Assembly: GCA_016936505.1 (NCBI GenBank)
Contig: JAFGXS010000039.1
Coordinates: 1-64,000, forward strand
Length of the DNA: 64,000 bases
Direction of reading: 5' to 3'
DNA from: Bacteroidales bacterium
Lineage (GTDB): Bacteria > Bacteroidota > Bacteroidia > Bacteroidales > F082
Position numbers and translations under genes: made by a program. Within the stretch, counting starts at the first letter, position 1. Each line of letters opens with the position of its first letter. Below the pieces are notes generated by a model, which worked only from the letters and a program-made list of their open reading frames with translations, was not told where the DNA came from and did not search any database. This document shows, piece after piece, positions 50,029-59,242 of the stretch.

Positions 50029-51000
50029 ATGATACTAATTGAACGCAGTCAAACCGATCCGTATTTCAACATTGCAGCTGAGGAGTATATTTTAAAAAAT
50101 ACTTCCGGCGATATTCTGATGTTTTGGAAAAACGCACCTTCGGTGGTGGTCGGCAAACACCAAAATACGCTGAAAGAAGTCAATATTGATTACGTAAACA
50201 AAAACCAAATTCCGGTAATTCGAAGAATTTCGGGTGGAGGAACCGTATACCATGATGAGGGGAATATCAATTACACATTGATTCTTGAGTCGGAACACAG
50301 GGAAACGCTGATTAATTTTAAAGAATTTACCAAACCTACAATTGAATTTTTAAGCACACTGGGCATTGAAGCACGATTTGAAGGGAAAAACAATCTTACC
50401 ATAAACGGAAAGAAATTTTCAGGAAACTCAGCCCATTTATTTAAAAATCGTGTAATTCATCATGGAACGTTATTATTTGATTCCAATCTGGATATTCTTG
50501 AAAACATCATCAATCATCAAACTGAAGGCATCAGCGATAAAGCTATAGATTCCATAAGAGCCACTGTAACAAACGTAAGTCAGCGCCTGAAAAAAAAGAT
50601 TTCGATTGATGAATTCGGCAGCCTGATGAAAAGCTTTTTTATTGATTATTTCCAAATCAAGAACAAACGCCGACTTTCTGTTAATGAGATAAATGAAATC
50701 ACTCAGCTTGCTGAAGAAAAATACAAAACATGGAAATGGAATTACGGATATTCTCCCAAATACAGTTTTAAGCGAGAGTTACTCATTCCTCAAGGACTTC
50801 TTTGCATTGAAGTTCAGATCAAAAACGGGATAATTGAAACAGCAATAATAAGTATTGATGAAGTAAAGAGATCCGACATTGAAACTCTGATAACCGGAAA
50901 AGTGCACGATAAAAAAGAGCTGGAGAAGATTTTAAATGAGGAAATCCCGGTCGGGGCTTTCTTTCCGGTTTCAGCCCCAGACCAGGATTCTCTGGATTAA
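50029..51000 (+). CDS. lplA: Lipoate-protein ligase A
   Basis: 323 aa. It activates lipoate as lipoyl-AMP and attaches it to the lipoyl domains of 2-oxoacid dehydrogenases and GcvH. The lipoate-binding loop is RRISGGGTVYHDEGNINYT and the catalytic Lys is in NLTINGKKFSGNS, with KNRVIHHGTLLFDSNL after it. The C-terminal adenylate-closing domain (about 230-320) is also present. It is a single gene. The convergent TonB gene begins 24 nt away, with no visible terminator between them. Confidence 0.94.
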   Translation: MILIERSQTDPYFNIAAEEYILKNTSGDILMFWKNAPSVVVGKHQNTLKEVNIDYVNKNQIPVIRRISGGGTVYHDEGNINYTLILESEHRETLINFKEFTKPTIEFLSTLGIEARFEGKNNLTINGKKFSGNSAHLFKNRVIHHGTLLFDSNLDILENIINHQTEGISDKAIDSIRATVTNVSQRLKKKISIDEFGSLMKSFFIDYFQIKNKRRLSVNEINEITQLAEEKYKTWKWNYGYSPKYSFKRELLIPQGLLCIEVQIKNGIIETAIISIDEVKRSDIETLITGKVHDKKELEKILNEEIPVGAFFPVSAPDQDSLD

Positions 51001-51024
51001 AAATTATCACCTTTTCAAAACTTA

Positions 51025-53499
51025 CTAGAAGCCCATATCCTCTGAGTTTTCCTGATTACTATCGTTTTGCTGTTTTTGTCGTTTTTGCTTATAATTATTT
51101 ATGATATAATTAACATTCAGCGAAATGATAGGCCATTGCCTTTGCATCACAGTATGCGTATAAAAACCTGTGCCAGTAGAAATAAAATCAAATTTAGCGG
51201 TTCCGAAAATATCGCGTGCTGACAATGTCACATTCAGCTTATTATCAATAAAGTCCTTGCGCAATGCAAGACTATTGAAGAAGAAACCTTTGCGACTTCC
51301 CTGAACTGTGGCCGTAGGACTATTATACATCCCCTGCCACTGAATTTTAAAGGTTTTGCTCAGGTTCGCCGAAATAGTTCCGCGTAAAGACCAGTTAGTC
51401 GACTGGGAAGTCACACTATCGCCAGACACACTGCCCTGAAGACTATAGTGATACACGTTACCTGTCAAATTCAGATTAAGCCATTTATTCATCTTCGAGT
51501 TCACCATCAGCTCAACTCCCATTGAACGATCACTGTCCAAATTTGTACTGGTTCTGTAAAGAATTCCATCAGGTCCTAACTCAACAATTCTGGTAATATT
51601 ATTCCGTCCTTTACGATAATAACCTTCCATTGAAACAAATGCTTTTGAGAACACCTTCTGAACTCCCAACTCATAAGAATCAATATATTCGGGTTCCAGC
51701 TCAGGATTTCCAACACGAACATTATACTGGTCAATTACCCTCGGAAAAGGATTTAAATCCCATCCTCTCGGTCGCTGAATTCTTTTACTGTAACTGGCAT
51801 ATACCTGATAATTGTATTTAAACTGATAGGATAAATATAAACTTGGAAATAAATCAAATCTGTTGATAGTAAATGTACTGGTTCCGGTTGAATCATTAAC
51901 TGAGCGATAAGTATATTCGCCACGAAAACCCAGTTCATAGCCAAACTTTCCAAGCATATTCTTATAACTCACATAACCGGCATAGATATTACGGTCAAAA
52001 CTGATTATACTGCTTCTGTTCTGATTGTAAACCCACTGACTTGTGGCAGTATCAAAGTTTTGAAGGTCATAATTTCCGGCATCTCTGTTAATTCTGCTTT
52101 GCAAACCAGCTTCAAGATTTCCCTTTTCGCCAATGGGTAATGTATAATCCAACTGTACTCTGAACTCTGTTGTGGTATCTAATGTTGATGATTGAATCCT
52201 GTCTGAAACGCCTCCTGTTTGAACCCAGTCTGCATTGGTTGGATAATCTGTCTGCCCCTCTTTATCATCACTTGTCCTTTTTGAATAAAACACAAGAGCT
52301 TCAATTTTTTGTCCCAGATCGTTGAATTTATGCTGAAAATCTCCTTGTAAAGAATAAAAGTTTCCCCAGCGATCGGAGTTACTGGTTGAGTTGAAATAAC
52401 TGTCAACCGTAGCAGGGTAAGTAAAATTATGTTGACGACTCATATTATCTGAGTTGAAGCCATAATTTCCTATTCGCCCCTGTAAAGACAATGTTGAATT
52501 ATCATTGATATAATAATCAATTCCGCCTTTAACTCCATATCCTTTACGAATCCGATGGCCATCAATTGTGCTGTATCTGAAATTTGTAGTATCTGCTCCC
52601 AGTGTGTTATACTGAGTGTTGACATTCATACCAAAATCACGGTTCATACCATCAACTGACAGGTTATAATTCAACTTACCCTTTCTGTATGCCAAAAGTA
52701 TATTTCCCTGGTATGTGTTAGGATTTGCCAACGAACCACTGGCAACTCCGTTTAAACCATTTCTTTTTTCCTTTTTCAGGATAATATTAATGATTCCGCC
52801 AACGCCTTCAGGGCTGTATTTGGCAGAAGGATTGGTAATGATTTCCACTTTTTGAATTGATGAAGCAGGAATTTGTTGCAAGGCATCATTTCCATCCAAA
52901 ATACTTGGACGTCCGTCAATCAATACCGTAAAGTTAGTTGAACCTCTGATAGAAACGTTTCCTTCAAGATCGACGCTAACCGAAGGCACATTTTGTAGCA
53001 CATCAATTGCATTACCTGCTGATGCCATCATATCCTGGGTTACATCAATTACCTTTTTGTCCATCTGATAGCTTACCATCGACTGCTGAGCTTTAATATC
53101 AACAGCTTTTAAAGTATTTGAATTAGGTTGCAGATAAACTATTGGCAACTTAACATCTGATTTACCAGACTCAATAACAATATCTTTTACCTTATGAACA
53201 TCAAACCCCATAAAAGTAACAAGCATATAATATTTTCCGTTTTTGAGCCCGGTAAATTTATAATGACCTTCTTTGTCGGTAATGCTTCCTGTAACCATTG
53301 TTGAGTCGGGCAAGCGGTAAAGTGCAATACTTGCATACTCCATAGGAACCTTTTGGCTCTTAGAAAAAACCCGCCCTGAAATGGTTCCACCAGCTGATGT
53401 TGAAGGAGCATTCTCTGCCAGTGGCTGTGCCGAAAGCGATACAGTAAAAAACAGCCCTGCAATGAAAAAGGCTAACTTTTTATAAAACTTTATACTCAT
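51025..53499 (-). CDS. TonB-type outer-membrane beta-barrel protein
   Basis: 824 aa. Signal peptide 1-24; CarboxypepD_reg-like domain about 35-125 (GTISGRVFSKSQKVPMEYASIALY, GHYKFTGLKNGKYYMLVTFMGF); plug about 130-245 (NVPSVSVDLEGNVSIRGSTNFTVLIDGRPSIL, KYSPEGVGGIINIIL); then a long barrel. The missing TonB-box-type start and the plug style place it in the OMP_b-brl_3 subgroup of unknown substrate. It lies 11 nt after the Met/Gly-rich secreted protein, so the pair is co-expressed. A LytS/LytTR pair lies just upstream. Confidence 0.85.
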   Translation of the reverse strand: MSIKFYKKLAFFIAGLFFTVSLSAQPLAENAPSTSAGGTISGRVFSKSQKVPMEYASIALYRLPDSTMVTGSITDKEGHYKFTGLKNGKYYMLVTFMGFDVHKVKDIVIESGKSDVKLPIVYLQPNSNTLKAVDIKAQQSMVSYQMDKKVIDVTQDMMASAGNAIDVLQNVPSVSVDLEGNVSIRGSTNFTVLIDGRPSILDGNDALQQIPASSIQKVEIITNPSAKYSPEGVGGIINIILKKEKRNGLNGVASGSLANPNTYQGNILLAYRKGKLNYNLSVDGMNRDFGMNVNTQYNTLGADTTNFRYSTIDGHRIRKGYGVKGGIDYYINDNSTLSLQGRIGNYGFNSDNMSRQHNFTYPATVDSYFNSTSNSDRWGNFYSLQGDFQHKFNDLGQKIEALVFYSKRTSDDKEGQTDYPTNADWVQTGGVSDRIQSSTLDTTTEFRVQLDYTLPIGEKGNLEAGLQSRINRDAGNYDLQNFDTATSQWVYNQNRSSIISFDRNIYAGYVSYKNMLGKFGYELGFRGEYTYRSVNDSTGTSTFTINRFDLFPSLYLSYQFKYNYQVYASYSKRIQRPRGWDLNPFPRVIDQYNVRVGNPELEPEYIDSYELGVQKVFSKAFVSMEGYYRKGRNNITRIVELGPDGILYRTSTNLDSDRSMGVELMVNSKMNKWLNLNLTGNVYHYSLQGSVSGDSVTSQSTNWSLRGTISANLSKTFKIQWQGMYNSPTATVQGSRKGFFFNSLALRKDFIDNKLNVTLSARDIFGTAKFDFISTGTGFYTHTVMQRQWPIISLNVNYIINNYKQKRQKQQNDSNQENSEDMGF

Positions 53500-53510
53500 T
53501 TATTTGTTGA

Positions 53511-54374
53511 TTATTTATTATTTAATTCTACTCTTTTCAATTTTATTTTAGTTGCATTCATCATCCCTTGAAGGTAAACTCCACCTCCCATAGAACCACG
53601 CATTCCCATTCTTGAACCACGTCCCCCGGGCATACCACCATTCATATTTCCCCGGTTCATATTAGACATATCTTGCTCAAAATAACCTGTTTCAAGAGTA
53701 AGGCTGAATAGTTCATGTTGTTTCAAAAATTTATCGGGATTCTTAAAGATACTTTTCAATGGAATTACAGCTTCATAAATCATATCACCTTTATCGTCAA
53801 GTTGTGCCAAAGCTTCAATATCTCCCTGTCCGAAAAAGGCATCCTGAATTCCATATTTATCAAAACCTTTTAATGAACCTGTAATTTGACCTTCCTTAAG
53901 GTTCTTATTCGTGCGCTCAATACGTTCATGAATCATTTCCTGCCTCGTTTCAGGTTTACCGTCAGGGTTTAACCTATCCTGACGATGCTCATTATTTTGC
54001 ATTTCACCCTTCTCTCTCTCTTGTTTGTTCTTTTCCATCATCTTTTTAAATCCACCTTCAGGGTAAATAATTCCTAATACATTCTTTCCTTTTGCATCAG
54101 GGTCAATCCAAACAGTAAATCCAAAGGCAATAATTTTTCTTACAGTAGATTTATTGTTGAGTTTCATCTGCACATATAAATTGTTATTATCATTGCTAAT
54201 AAGATAATAAACGTCTTCTTTTTCATCAAAAATCCAATCCTGATCAGGTTGATCAAGCTTTCCATCAATATTTAAAGGGGCTGCCTGCTTTTTGCTTTTA
54301 AAAACTTCTTTTTTTCCGGCATATGAGGTTGAAACCCCCATAAATAAAACAATTAACAGTATCCAGTTTTTCAT
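53511..54374 (-). CDS. Secreted protein with Met/Gly/Arg-rich segment
   Basis: 287 aa with a signal peptide (NWILLIVLFMGVSTSYAGK). Residues about 25-110 form a CBM9/DOMON-like beta fold (LNIDGKLDQPDQDWIFDEKEDVYYLISNDNNNLYVQMKLNNK, GFTVWIDPDAKGKNVLGIIYPEGG). A charged helical insert follows (115-170), then AVIPLKSIF. Near the C-terminus is a Met/Gly/Arg-rich run (about 236-268: MNRGNMNGGMPGGRG, RMGMRGSMGGG). No enzyme motif is seen. A carbohydrate- or metal-binding role is possible but unproven. The gene is 11 nt upstream of the TonB-type barrel and likely supplies its periplasmic or surface partner. Confidence 0.7.
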   Translation of the reverse strand: MKNWILLIVLFMGVSTSYAGKKEVFKSKKQAAPLNIDGKLDQPDQDWIFDEKEDVYYLISNDNNNLYVQMKLNNKSTVRKIIAFGFTVWIDPDAKGKNVLGIIYPEGGFKKMMEKNKQEREKGEMQNNEHRQDRLNPDGKPETRQEMIHERIERTNKNLKEGQITGSLKGFDKYGIQDAFFGQGDIEALAQLDDKGDMIYEAVIPLKSIFKNPDKFLKQHELFSLTLETGYFEQDMSNMNRGNMNGGMPGGRGSRMGMRGSMGGGVYLQGMMNATKIKLKRVELNNK

Positions 54375-54482
54375 ATTAAAATTATTTTACGTTACAAAAA
54401 TCTTACAATTCTTTCTATAGAGAAATTTAATTATACAGGACTTCAAAAATTTCAGATAAACAATACTTTTTAACCGATAAAC

Positions 54483-55178
54483 TCAACCGATTCTTCCAAG
54501 CATTTCATACAAAGTTTCTTTGTATGAATTTCCAACCGGTAACCATTTGCTATCAATAACAACGCGGTTCTTTTCAACTTTATCAATCTTGGACAAAGAA
54601 ACAATATAGGAACGGTGAATTCTTACAAAGCTATGAACAGGCAATTTATCGGCCATTTGTTGCATTGATATCAATGTCAGTAAATGTTTATTCTTCATCA
54701 CAATTTTAACGTAATCTTTCATTCCTTCCAGATACAGAATTTCATCGTAATTTACTTTGACAAGTTTGGTACCGTCTTTCACAAACATAAAGTCCTGATG
54801 AAATGATTTATATTTATCAGGTTGTTTAACATTTGCAGCCAAAGCTTTATTCACCGACTTTAAAAAGCGCTCAAAAGAAAAAGGTTTTACCAGATAGTCC
54901 AAAGCATCCAGTTCAAATCCAGTAACGGCATAATTGCTGTAAGCGGTAGTAAAAATTACGAGTGGCTTTTTAGATAACGAGCTATACAGCTGAATTCCTG
55001 AAAGATCAGGCATCTGAATATCTAAAAAAATCAAATCCACAGATTCGGTTTGCAATACCTGCAGTGCTTCAAACCCATTTTGGCAGGAAGCTACTACTTT
55101 GAGCTGAGGAACTTTTACTGCAAATGTTTCCAGAATTTCTCTGGCAAGAGGCTCGTCATCAACAATTAAGCAGTTCAT
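54483..55178 (-). CDS. LytTR-family response regulator
   Basis: 231 aa. Receiver 1-120 with Asp7, Asp8, phospho-acceptor Asp53 (FLDIQMPDLSG) and Lys98 (KPFSFERFL). The LytTR DNA-binding domain is about 130-231 (VNYDEILYLEGMKDYVKI, FVRIHRSYIVSLSKID). It is paired with the LytS-type kinase immediately upstream (4-nt overlap). The targets could include the Met/Gly-rich gene and barrel that follow on the same strand after a 108-nt gap. Confidence 0.94.
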   Translation of the reverse strand: MNCLIVDDEPLAREILETFAVKVPQLKVVASCQNGFEALQVLQTESVDLIFLDIQMPDLSGIQLYSSLSKKPLVIFTTAYSNYAVTGFELDALDYLVKPFSFERFLKSVNKALAANVKQPDKYKSFHQDFMFVKDGTKLVKVNYDEILYLEGMKDYVKIVMKNKHLLTLISMQQMADKLPVHSFVRIHRSYIVSLSKIDKVEKNRVVIDSKWLPVGNSYKETLYEMLGRIG

Positions 55179-56245
55179 GCCATTTTTAAATTAAGTTTTA
55201 AATCCACGCGAAAATAACCTTTTTCTGCTCCGTAATTCAAGGAATACCTTCCTCCATAATGGAGATCCAGCCTTTTCTTAACATTAGACAAGCCAATTCC
55301 TGAAGCTTTATCCTTACTTTTTGCTTCCGAAACACGGTTCAGTACAGAAAAATGAAGCTGATTATCTGCTACCACAAGGTTGATTTTAATTTCAGAACCA
55401 TGAGCATCGACTCCGTGTTTGAAGGCGTTTTCAACAAAGGGAATGAAAAGAAGCGGTTCAATTTCAAAATCACTTGTTAAATTAGTAGTTTCAAATGTAA
55501 TATCTGCATTTGCCGGTAAACGCAACTTTTGAAGCTGGATATAATTCTTTAAATAATCTACTTCTTTGCTCAAAAGCACCTTATCTTCATCTGCATCATA
55601 AAGCATATGGCGCAATAAATCTGATAACTGTAATACAGCATCAGGCGTTTTATCAGACTTCTTTATGGCTAAAGCATAGATTCCATTCAAACTATTGAAC
55701 AAAAAATGAGGATTAACCTGTGACTTCAAAAAAGATAGTTCAGATACCAGTTTTTGTTTTTCAATCTCTTTCCTGACTTTTTCCTGCTGGTACCATTCTT
55801 TGGTTTCGTACAATACGGTACTGATTAAAAAACCGAGCAACACGAACACTGCCGTGCCAGTATTTTCGGCATTCCGCCTTCTTTCCCAACGATGAAGACG
55901 AATATTCGGGGTTTTAAGTGTTGTTTTTTGATCAGTTACAAGTGGTTTAACAGGTGTATATATATCATGAACATAAGCCATTGCTGAATCATTTACATAA
56001 TAGGTGAGTACTACACTTAAAACAAGAACCGTAGCAAACAGCAACTGTCTTTTTCTAAGCAACAAAAATGGAACAAATAAAAAATAATTCAGGTAGAAAA
56101 AAAAGAAAACCAGTATGAAATGGAGGTTTCGTTTTATCAGGTCTATTTCTCCACTTGGTGCATCAAATAATAAATCAGGTAAAAAATAAAAGGCGACCCA
56201 AGCCAGGATATGTAGTGCAATTACAAATATTCTTCGAATTTTCAT
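55175..56245 (-). CDS. LytS/YpdA-type sensor histidine kinase
   Basis: 356 aa. Four membrane segments lie in the first 150 residues (LHILAWVAFYFLPDLLF, FILVFFFFYLNYFLFVPFLL, TVLVLSVVLTYYV, AVFVLLGFLISTVLY). A coiled linker and the His_kinase domain follow, with His180 in SQVNPHFLFNSLNGIYALA. The ATP domain has FVENAFKHG and GIGLSNVKKRLDLHYG. This arrangement is the standard Bacteroidota partner of LytTR regulators. The outer loop of about 25 residues between helices 3 and 4 is probably too short for ligand capture, so sensing may occur in the membrane. Confidence 0.93.
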   Translation of the reverse strand: MKIRRIFVIALHILAWVAFYFLPDLLFDAPSGEIDLIKRNLHFILVFFFFYLNYFLFVPFLLLRKRQLLFATVLVLSVVLTYYVNDSAMAYVHDIYTPVKPLVTDQKTTLKTPNIRLHRWERRRNAENTGTAVFVLLGFLISTVLYETKEWYQQEKVRKEIEKQKLVSELSFLKSQVNPHFLFNSLNGIYALAIKKSDKTPDAVLQLSDLLRHMLYDADEDKVLLSKEVDYLKNYIQLQKLRLPANADITFETTNLTSDFEIEPLLFIPFVENAFKHGVDAHGSEIKINLVVADNQLHFSVLNRVSEAKSKDKASGIGLSNVKKRLDLHYGGRYSLNYGAEKGYFRVDLKLNLKMA

Positions 56246-56388
56246 AGATCCAGATATATTCCGCTAAAATACAGCACATTTCAATTTTATTTTTCTGAAA
56301 TCGACAAAAGTGTCATTTTTTAAGCTAAATCATAGTATATTAACGACAAATTATTATTAACCTTATTCAAAAAATCAGCAACTTTGAC

Positions 56389-58503
56389 ATGAGATATATC
56401 TTATTTTGTATTATATTGATTTTCAGCATATCATCCTGTAATTCAATAAGCACAAAAACTGAGTCTATGAAGAATAAAAATCCATTAATTGGAAAGTTTG
56501 ATACCCCCTTTGAGGTCCCTCCATTTGATAAAATAACTTCAAATGATTACTATCAGGCTTTTGAAACCGGAATTAATGAACAAAACAATGAAATTTCAGC
56601 CATTATAAACGGTAAAGAAGAACCTGACTTTGTCAATACCATCGAAGCTCTTGAAAAAAGCGGGAGCCTCATAAAAAGAACAAATACGATCTTTCAAAAT
56701 TTGCTTTCTGCAAATACAAATATAGAACTCCAAAAACTGGCAACAAAAATTGCCCCCAGGTTGTCGTCACATTATGACAACATTCTCATGAATGAGCATC
56801 TGTTCAAAAAAATACAAAAAGTATACAATGACAGAAACCAGCTAACGCTCGATACAGAACAAAAGATGCTTTTAAAAAAAACTTATCAGAAATTTGTAAG
56901 AGGCGGAGCTGAATTAAATGAAAATGATAAAGAACAATTAAAAGAAATCAACAGTCAACTTAGTATCCTTTCATTGCATTTTGGCGATCACGTTTTAGAT
57001 GATAATAATAATTTTCGTCTGCATATTAATGAAGAAAAAGACCTTTCCGGATTGCCAGAATCCATTATCGAAGCAGCAAAAGAAACGGCTAAGGGTTCTC
57101 AAAAAAGTGACAGTTGGGGTTTTACTTTAGACAAGCCCAGCCTGATTCCCTTTTTGCAATTCTCAAATAACAGAGAGTTAAGAAAAAGAATGTTTCAGGG
57201 TTATATTATGCGTGGTGATAATAACAACCAAAACGACAACAAAGAAATTGTTGAAAAGATGGTAAATCTTCGGCTGCAAAAAGCCAAGCTATTAGGATAT
57301 GACTCATACGCAGACTACGTATTGGAACAAAGCATGGCCAAAACACCCGAACAGGTTTTTAAACTTTTAGGACAAATAACGCCCCAGGCCATGCAACTTG
57401 CTGAAGAAGAAGCATCAGAATTACAAAAAATGGCAACGAAAGACGGAATCAAACGAATACAACCCTGGGACTGGTGGTATTACACTGAAAAACTTCGTCA
57501 AAAAAAATACAATCTTAACGAAGAAGAACTTCGTCCTTATTTCTCATTAGATGACGCAAAAAAAGGACTCTTTGATGTTTTAAAAAGCCTTTACGGAATT
57601 CAATTCATCCCGAATAATCAGATCCCCGTTTATCAAAAAGATGTTGAGGCGTATGAGGTAAAAGAAGCCAATGGGAAATTAATTGGTATTTTATATATGG
57701 ATTTTTTCCCAAGACCCAGCAAGCAAGGAGGTGCCTGGATGACTTCCTACAGAAAACAACGATACGAAAACGAGAAAAATATTATACCTGTTATTTCTGT
57801 TAACTTCAATTTCACCAAACCCACTGCCACTCAGCCAGCCTTATTGAGCTTTGATGAAGTTGAAACCCTATTTCACGAATGTGGCCATGCCATGCACGGA
57901 CTTTTCAGCGATTGTCAATACGAAAGTCTTTCCGGTACAGCCGTGCCCCGCGATTTCGTTGAGATGCCCTCACAAATTATGGAAAACTGGGCCTCAGAAC
58001 CCGAAGTATTAAAAAGTTATGCCAAAAACTATAAAACAGGAGAGACAATTCCTGACAGTCTAATCAAAAAGATGCAAGAAAGTGGCAGGTTTAATCTTGG
58101 CTTTACACTTACAGAGTATCTGGCAGCTTCGTATTTAGATATGGACTGGCACACACTTTCAGAACCTTTCGAACAAAATGTCAACACGTTTGAAAGTGAA
58201 GCCATGAAAAAAATTCATCTGATTTCAGAAATTGAACCCCGTTATAGAAGTACATATTTTAATCATATTTTTTCTGGAGGATATGCTGCAGGATATTACA
58301 GCTATGTTTGGGCTGAGGTTCTGGATGCTGATGCATTCCAATCTTTTTTGAACACTTCTTTATTTGATAAGGAAACTGCCGAACGGTTCAGAAATGAGGT
58401 ATTATCAAAAGGTGGAACTGACGAACCGGAAAACTTGTTCAGAAAATTCAAAGGCAGAGATCCAGACCCAAAGGCTTACATGCAAAAAAAGGGGTTACAA
58501 TAA
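56389..58503 (+). CDS. dcp: M3-family peptidyl-dipeptidase (Dcp-like) lipoprotein
   Basis: 704 aa. Lipoprotein signal MRYILFCIILIFSISSC with Cys17. The rest is an M3A thermolysin-like metallopeptidase: HECGH zinc motif at 496-500 (TLFHECGHAMHGLF), with the third zinc ligand Glu expected in the following EMPSQIMENWA, and the FSGGYAAGYYSYVWAEVLDADAF substrate segment. The length and motifs match Dcp (peptidyl-dipeptidase), which trims C-terminal dipeptides in the periplasm. It is lipid-anchored. A CAACTTTG, one mismatch from the -7 consensus, overlaps the region right before the ATG. Confidence 0.93.
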   Translation: MRYILFCIILIFSISSCNSISTKTESMKNKNPLIGKFDTPFEVPPFDKITSNDYYQAFETGINEQNNEISAIINGKEEPDFVNTIEALEKSGSLIKRTNTIFQNLLSANTNIELQKLATKIAPRLSSHYDNILMNEHLFKKIQKVYNDRNQLTLDTEQKMLLKKTYQKFVRGGAELNENDKEQLKEINSQLSILSLHFGDHVLDDNNNFRLHINEEKDLSGLPESIIEAAKETAKGSQKSDSWGFTLDKPSLIPFLQFSNNRELRKRMFQGYIMRGDNNNQNDNKEIVEKMVNLRLQKAKLLGYDSYADYVLEQSMAKTPEQVFKLLGQITPQAMQLAEEEASELQKMATKDGIKRIQPWDWWYYTEKLRQKKYNLNEEELRPYFSLDDAKKGLFDVLKSLYGIQFIPNNQIPVYQKDVEAYEVKEANGKLIGILYMDFFPRPSKQGGAWMTSYRKQRYENEKNIIPVISVNFNFTKPTATQPALLSFDEVETLFHECGHAMHGLFSDCQYESLSGTAVPRDFVEMPSQIMENWASEPEVLKSYAKNYKTGETIPDSLIKKMQESGRFNLGFTLTEYLAASYLDMDWHTLSEPFEQNVNTFESEAMKKIHLISEIEPRYRSTYFNHIFSGGYAAGYYSYVWAEVLDADAFQSFLNTSLFDKETAERFRNEVLSKGGTDEPENLFRKFKGRDPDPKAYMQKKGLQ

Positions 58504-58543
58504 AAGTAACAAGCTTTATATATCAATGAATTAAATCATTTTT

Positions 58544-59242
58544 ATGAAAAAAACATACTCAATTTTAGCTTTCATTGTCATTTTGTTGCAAATTCCCACC
58601 CAGGGAAAATCACAAGACAGGTCATTATCAAAAGATCTCTATGGACTGAACCCTCTGCTTTACAATGGTGAATATTATACGTACAGTCCGCCGGCCAATA
58701 CAAAAGGAAATCAATTTTTGAAGAATAACCATTTCTTTTTGGGATCAGTAGAAATCAAGGGCACCGTTTACGATTCCCTGAAACTAAACTACGATGTTTT
58801 CAATCAGAAATTGATTATGGAATTTCATACAGTTCAGAACAACAGACTACTGATAAGCCTTTCAAGTGCATGGCTTGACTCATTCACAATTAACAACATG
58901 CATTTTAGATCATTAAAGGTAGATGGGCACCAAAAAGAATTCTTTCAAGCTTTTGGGGATGGATATTTTAAGATTTTATATTTCTGGCACAAGAATATGA
59001 ATTTTGTCAGTAGCACAGGTTCTTCGTATTATGTGTTTTCCAGACTCTATAAAACATCCATGCTTTTGGAAGGTAACAACACCCGAATTTTTAAATCCAA
59101 CACTCAGTTTATTCGTTTATTCAGTAAAAACAAAAGACAACTGATAGGAAAATTCATCAGGCAACACAAAATAAACCTGCGAAAAGCTAGCGATAATCAG
59201 GTACAGGAATTAATTAACTATTGCAATACTCTTCCCCGATGA
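58544..59242 (+). CDS. Secreted protein of unknown function, first in the receptor/DUF4249 operon
   Basis: 232 aa with a signal peptide (YSILAFIVILLQIPTQGKSQ). The mature part is mixed, with beta segments (EYYTYSPPA, FFLGSVEIKGTVYDSLKLNYDVFNQKLIMEF) and a basic C-terminal helical region (RLFSKNKRQLIGKFIRQHKINLRKA). I recognise no family. Its ATGA stop/start overlaps the TonB receptor start at 59239, which indicates coupled translation and a shared role, perhaps as a periplasmic accessory to that receptor. Confidence 0.7.
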   Translation: MKKTYSILAFIVILLQIPTQGKSQDRSLSKDLYGLNPLLYNGEYYTYSPPANTKGNQFLKNNHFFLGSVEIKGTVYDSLKLNYDVFNQKLIMEFHTVQNNRLLISLSSAWLDSFTINNMHFRSLKVDGHQKEFFQAFGDGYFKILYFWHKNMNFVSSTGSSYYVFSRLYKTSMLLEGNNTRIFKSNTQFIRLFSKNKRQLIGKFIRQHKINLRKASDNQVQELINYCNTLPR

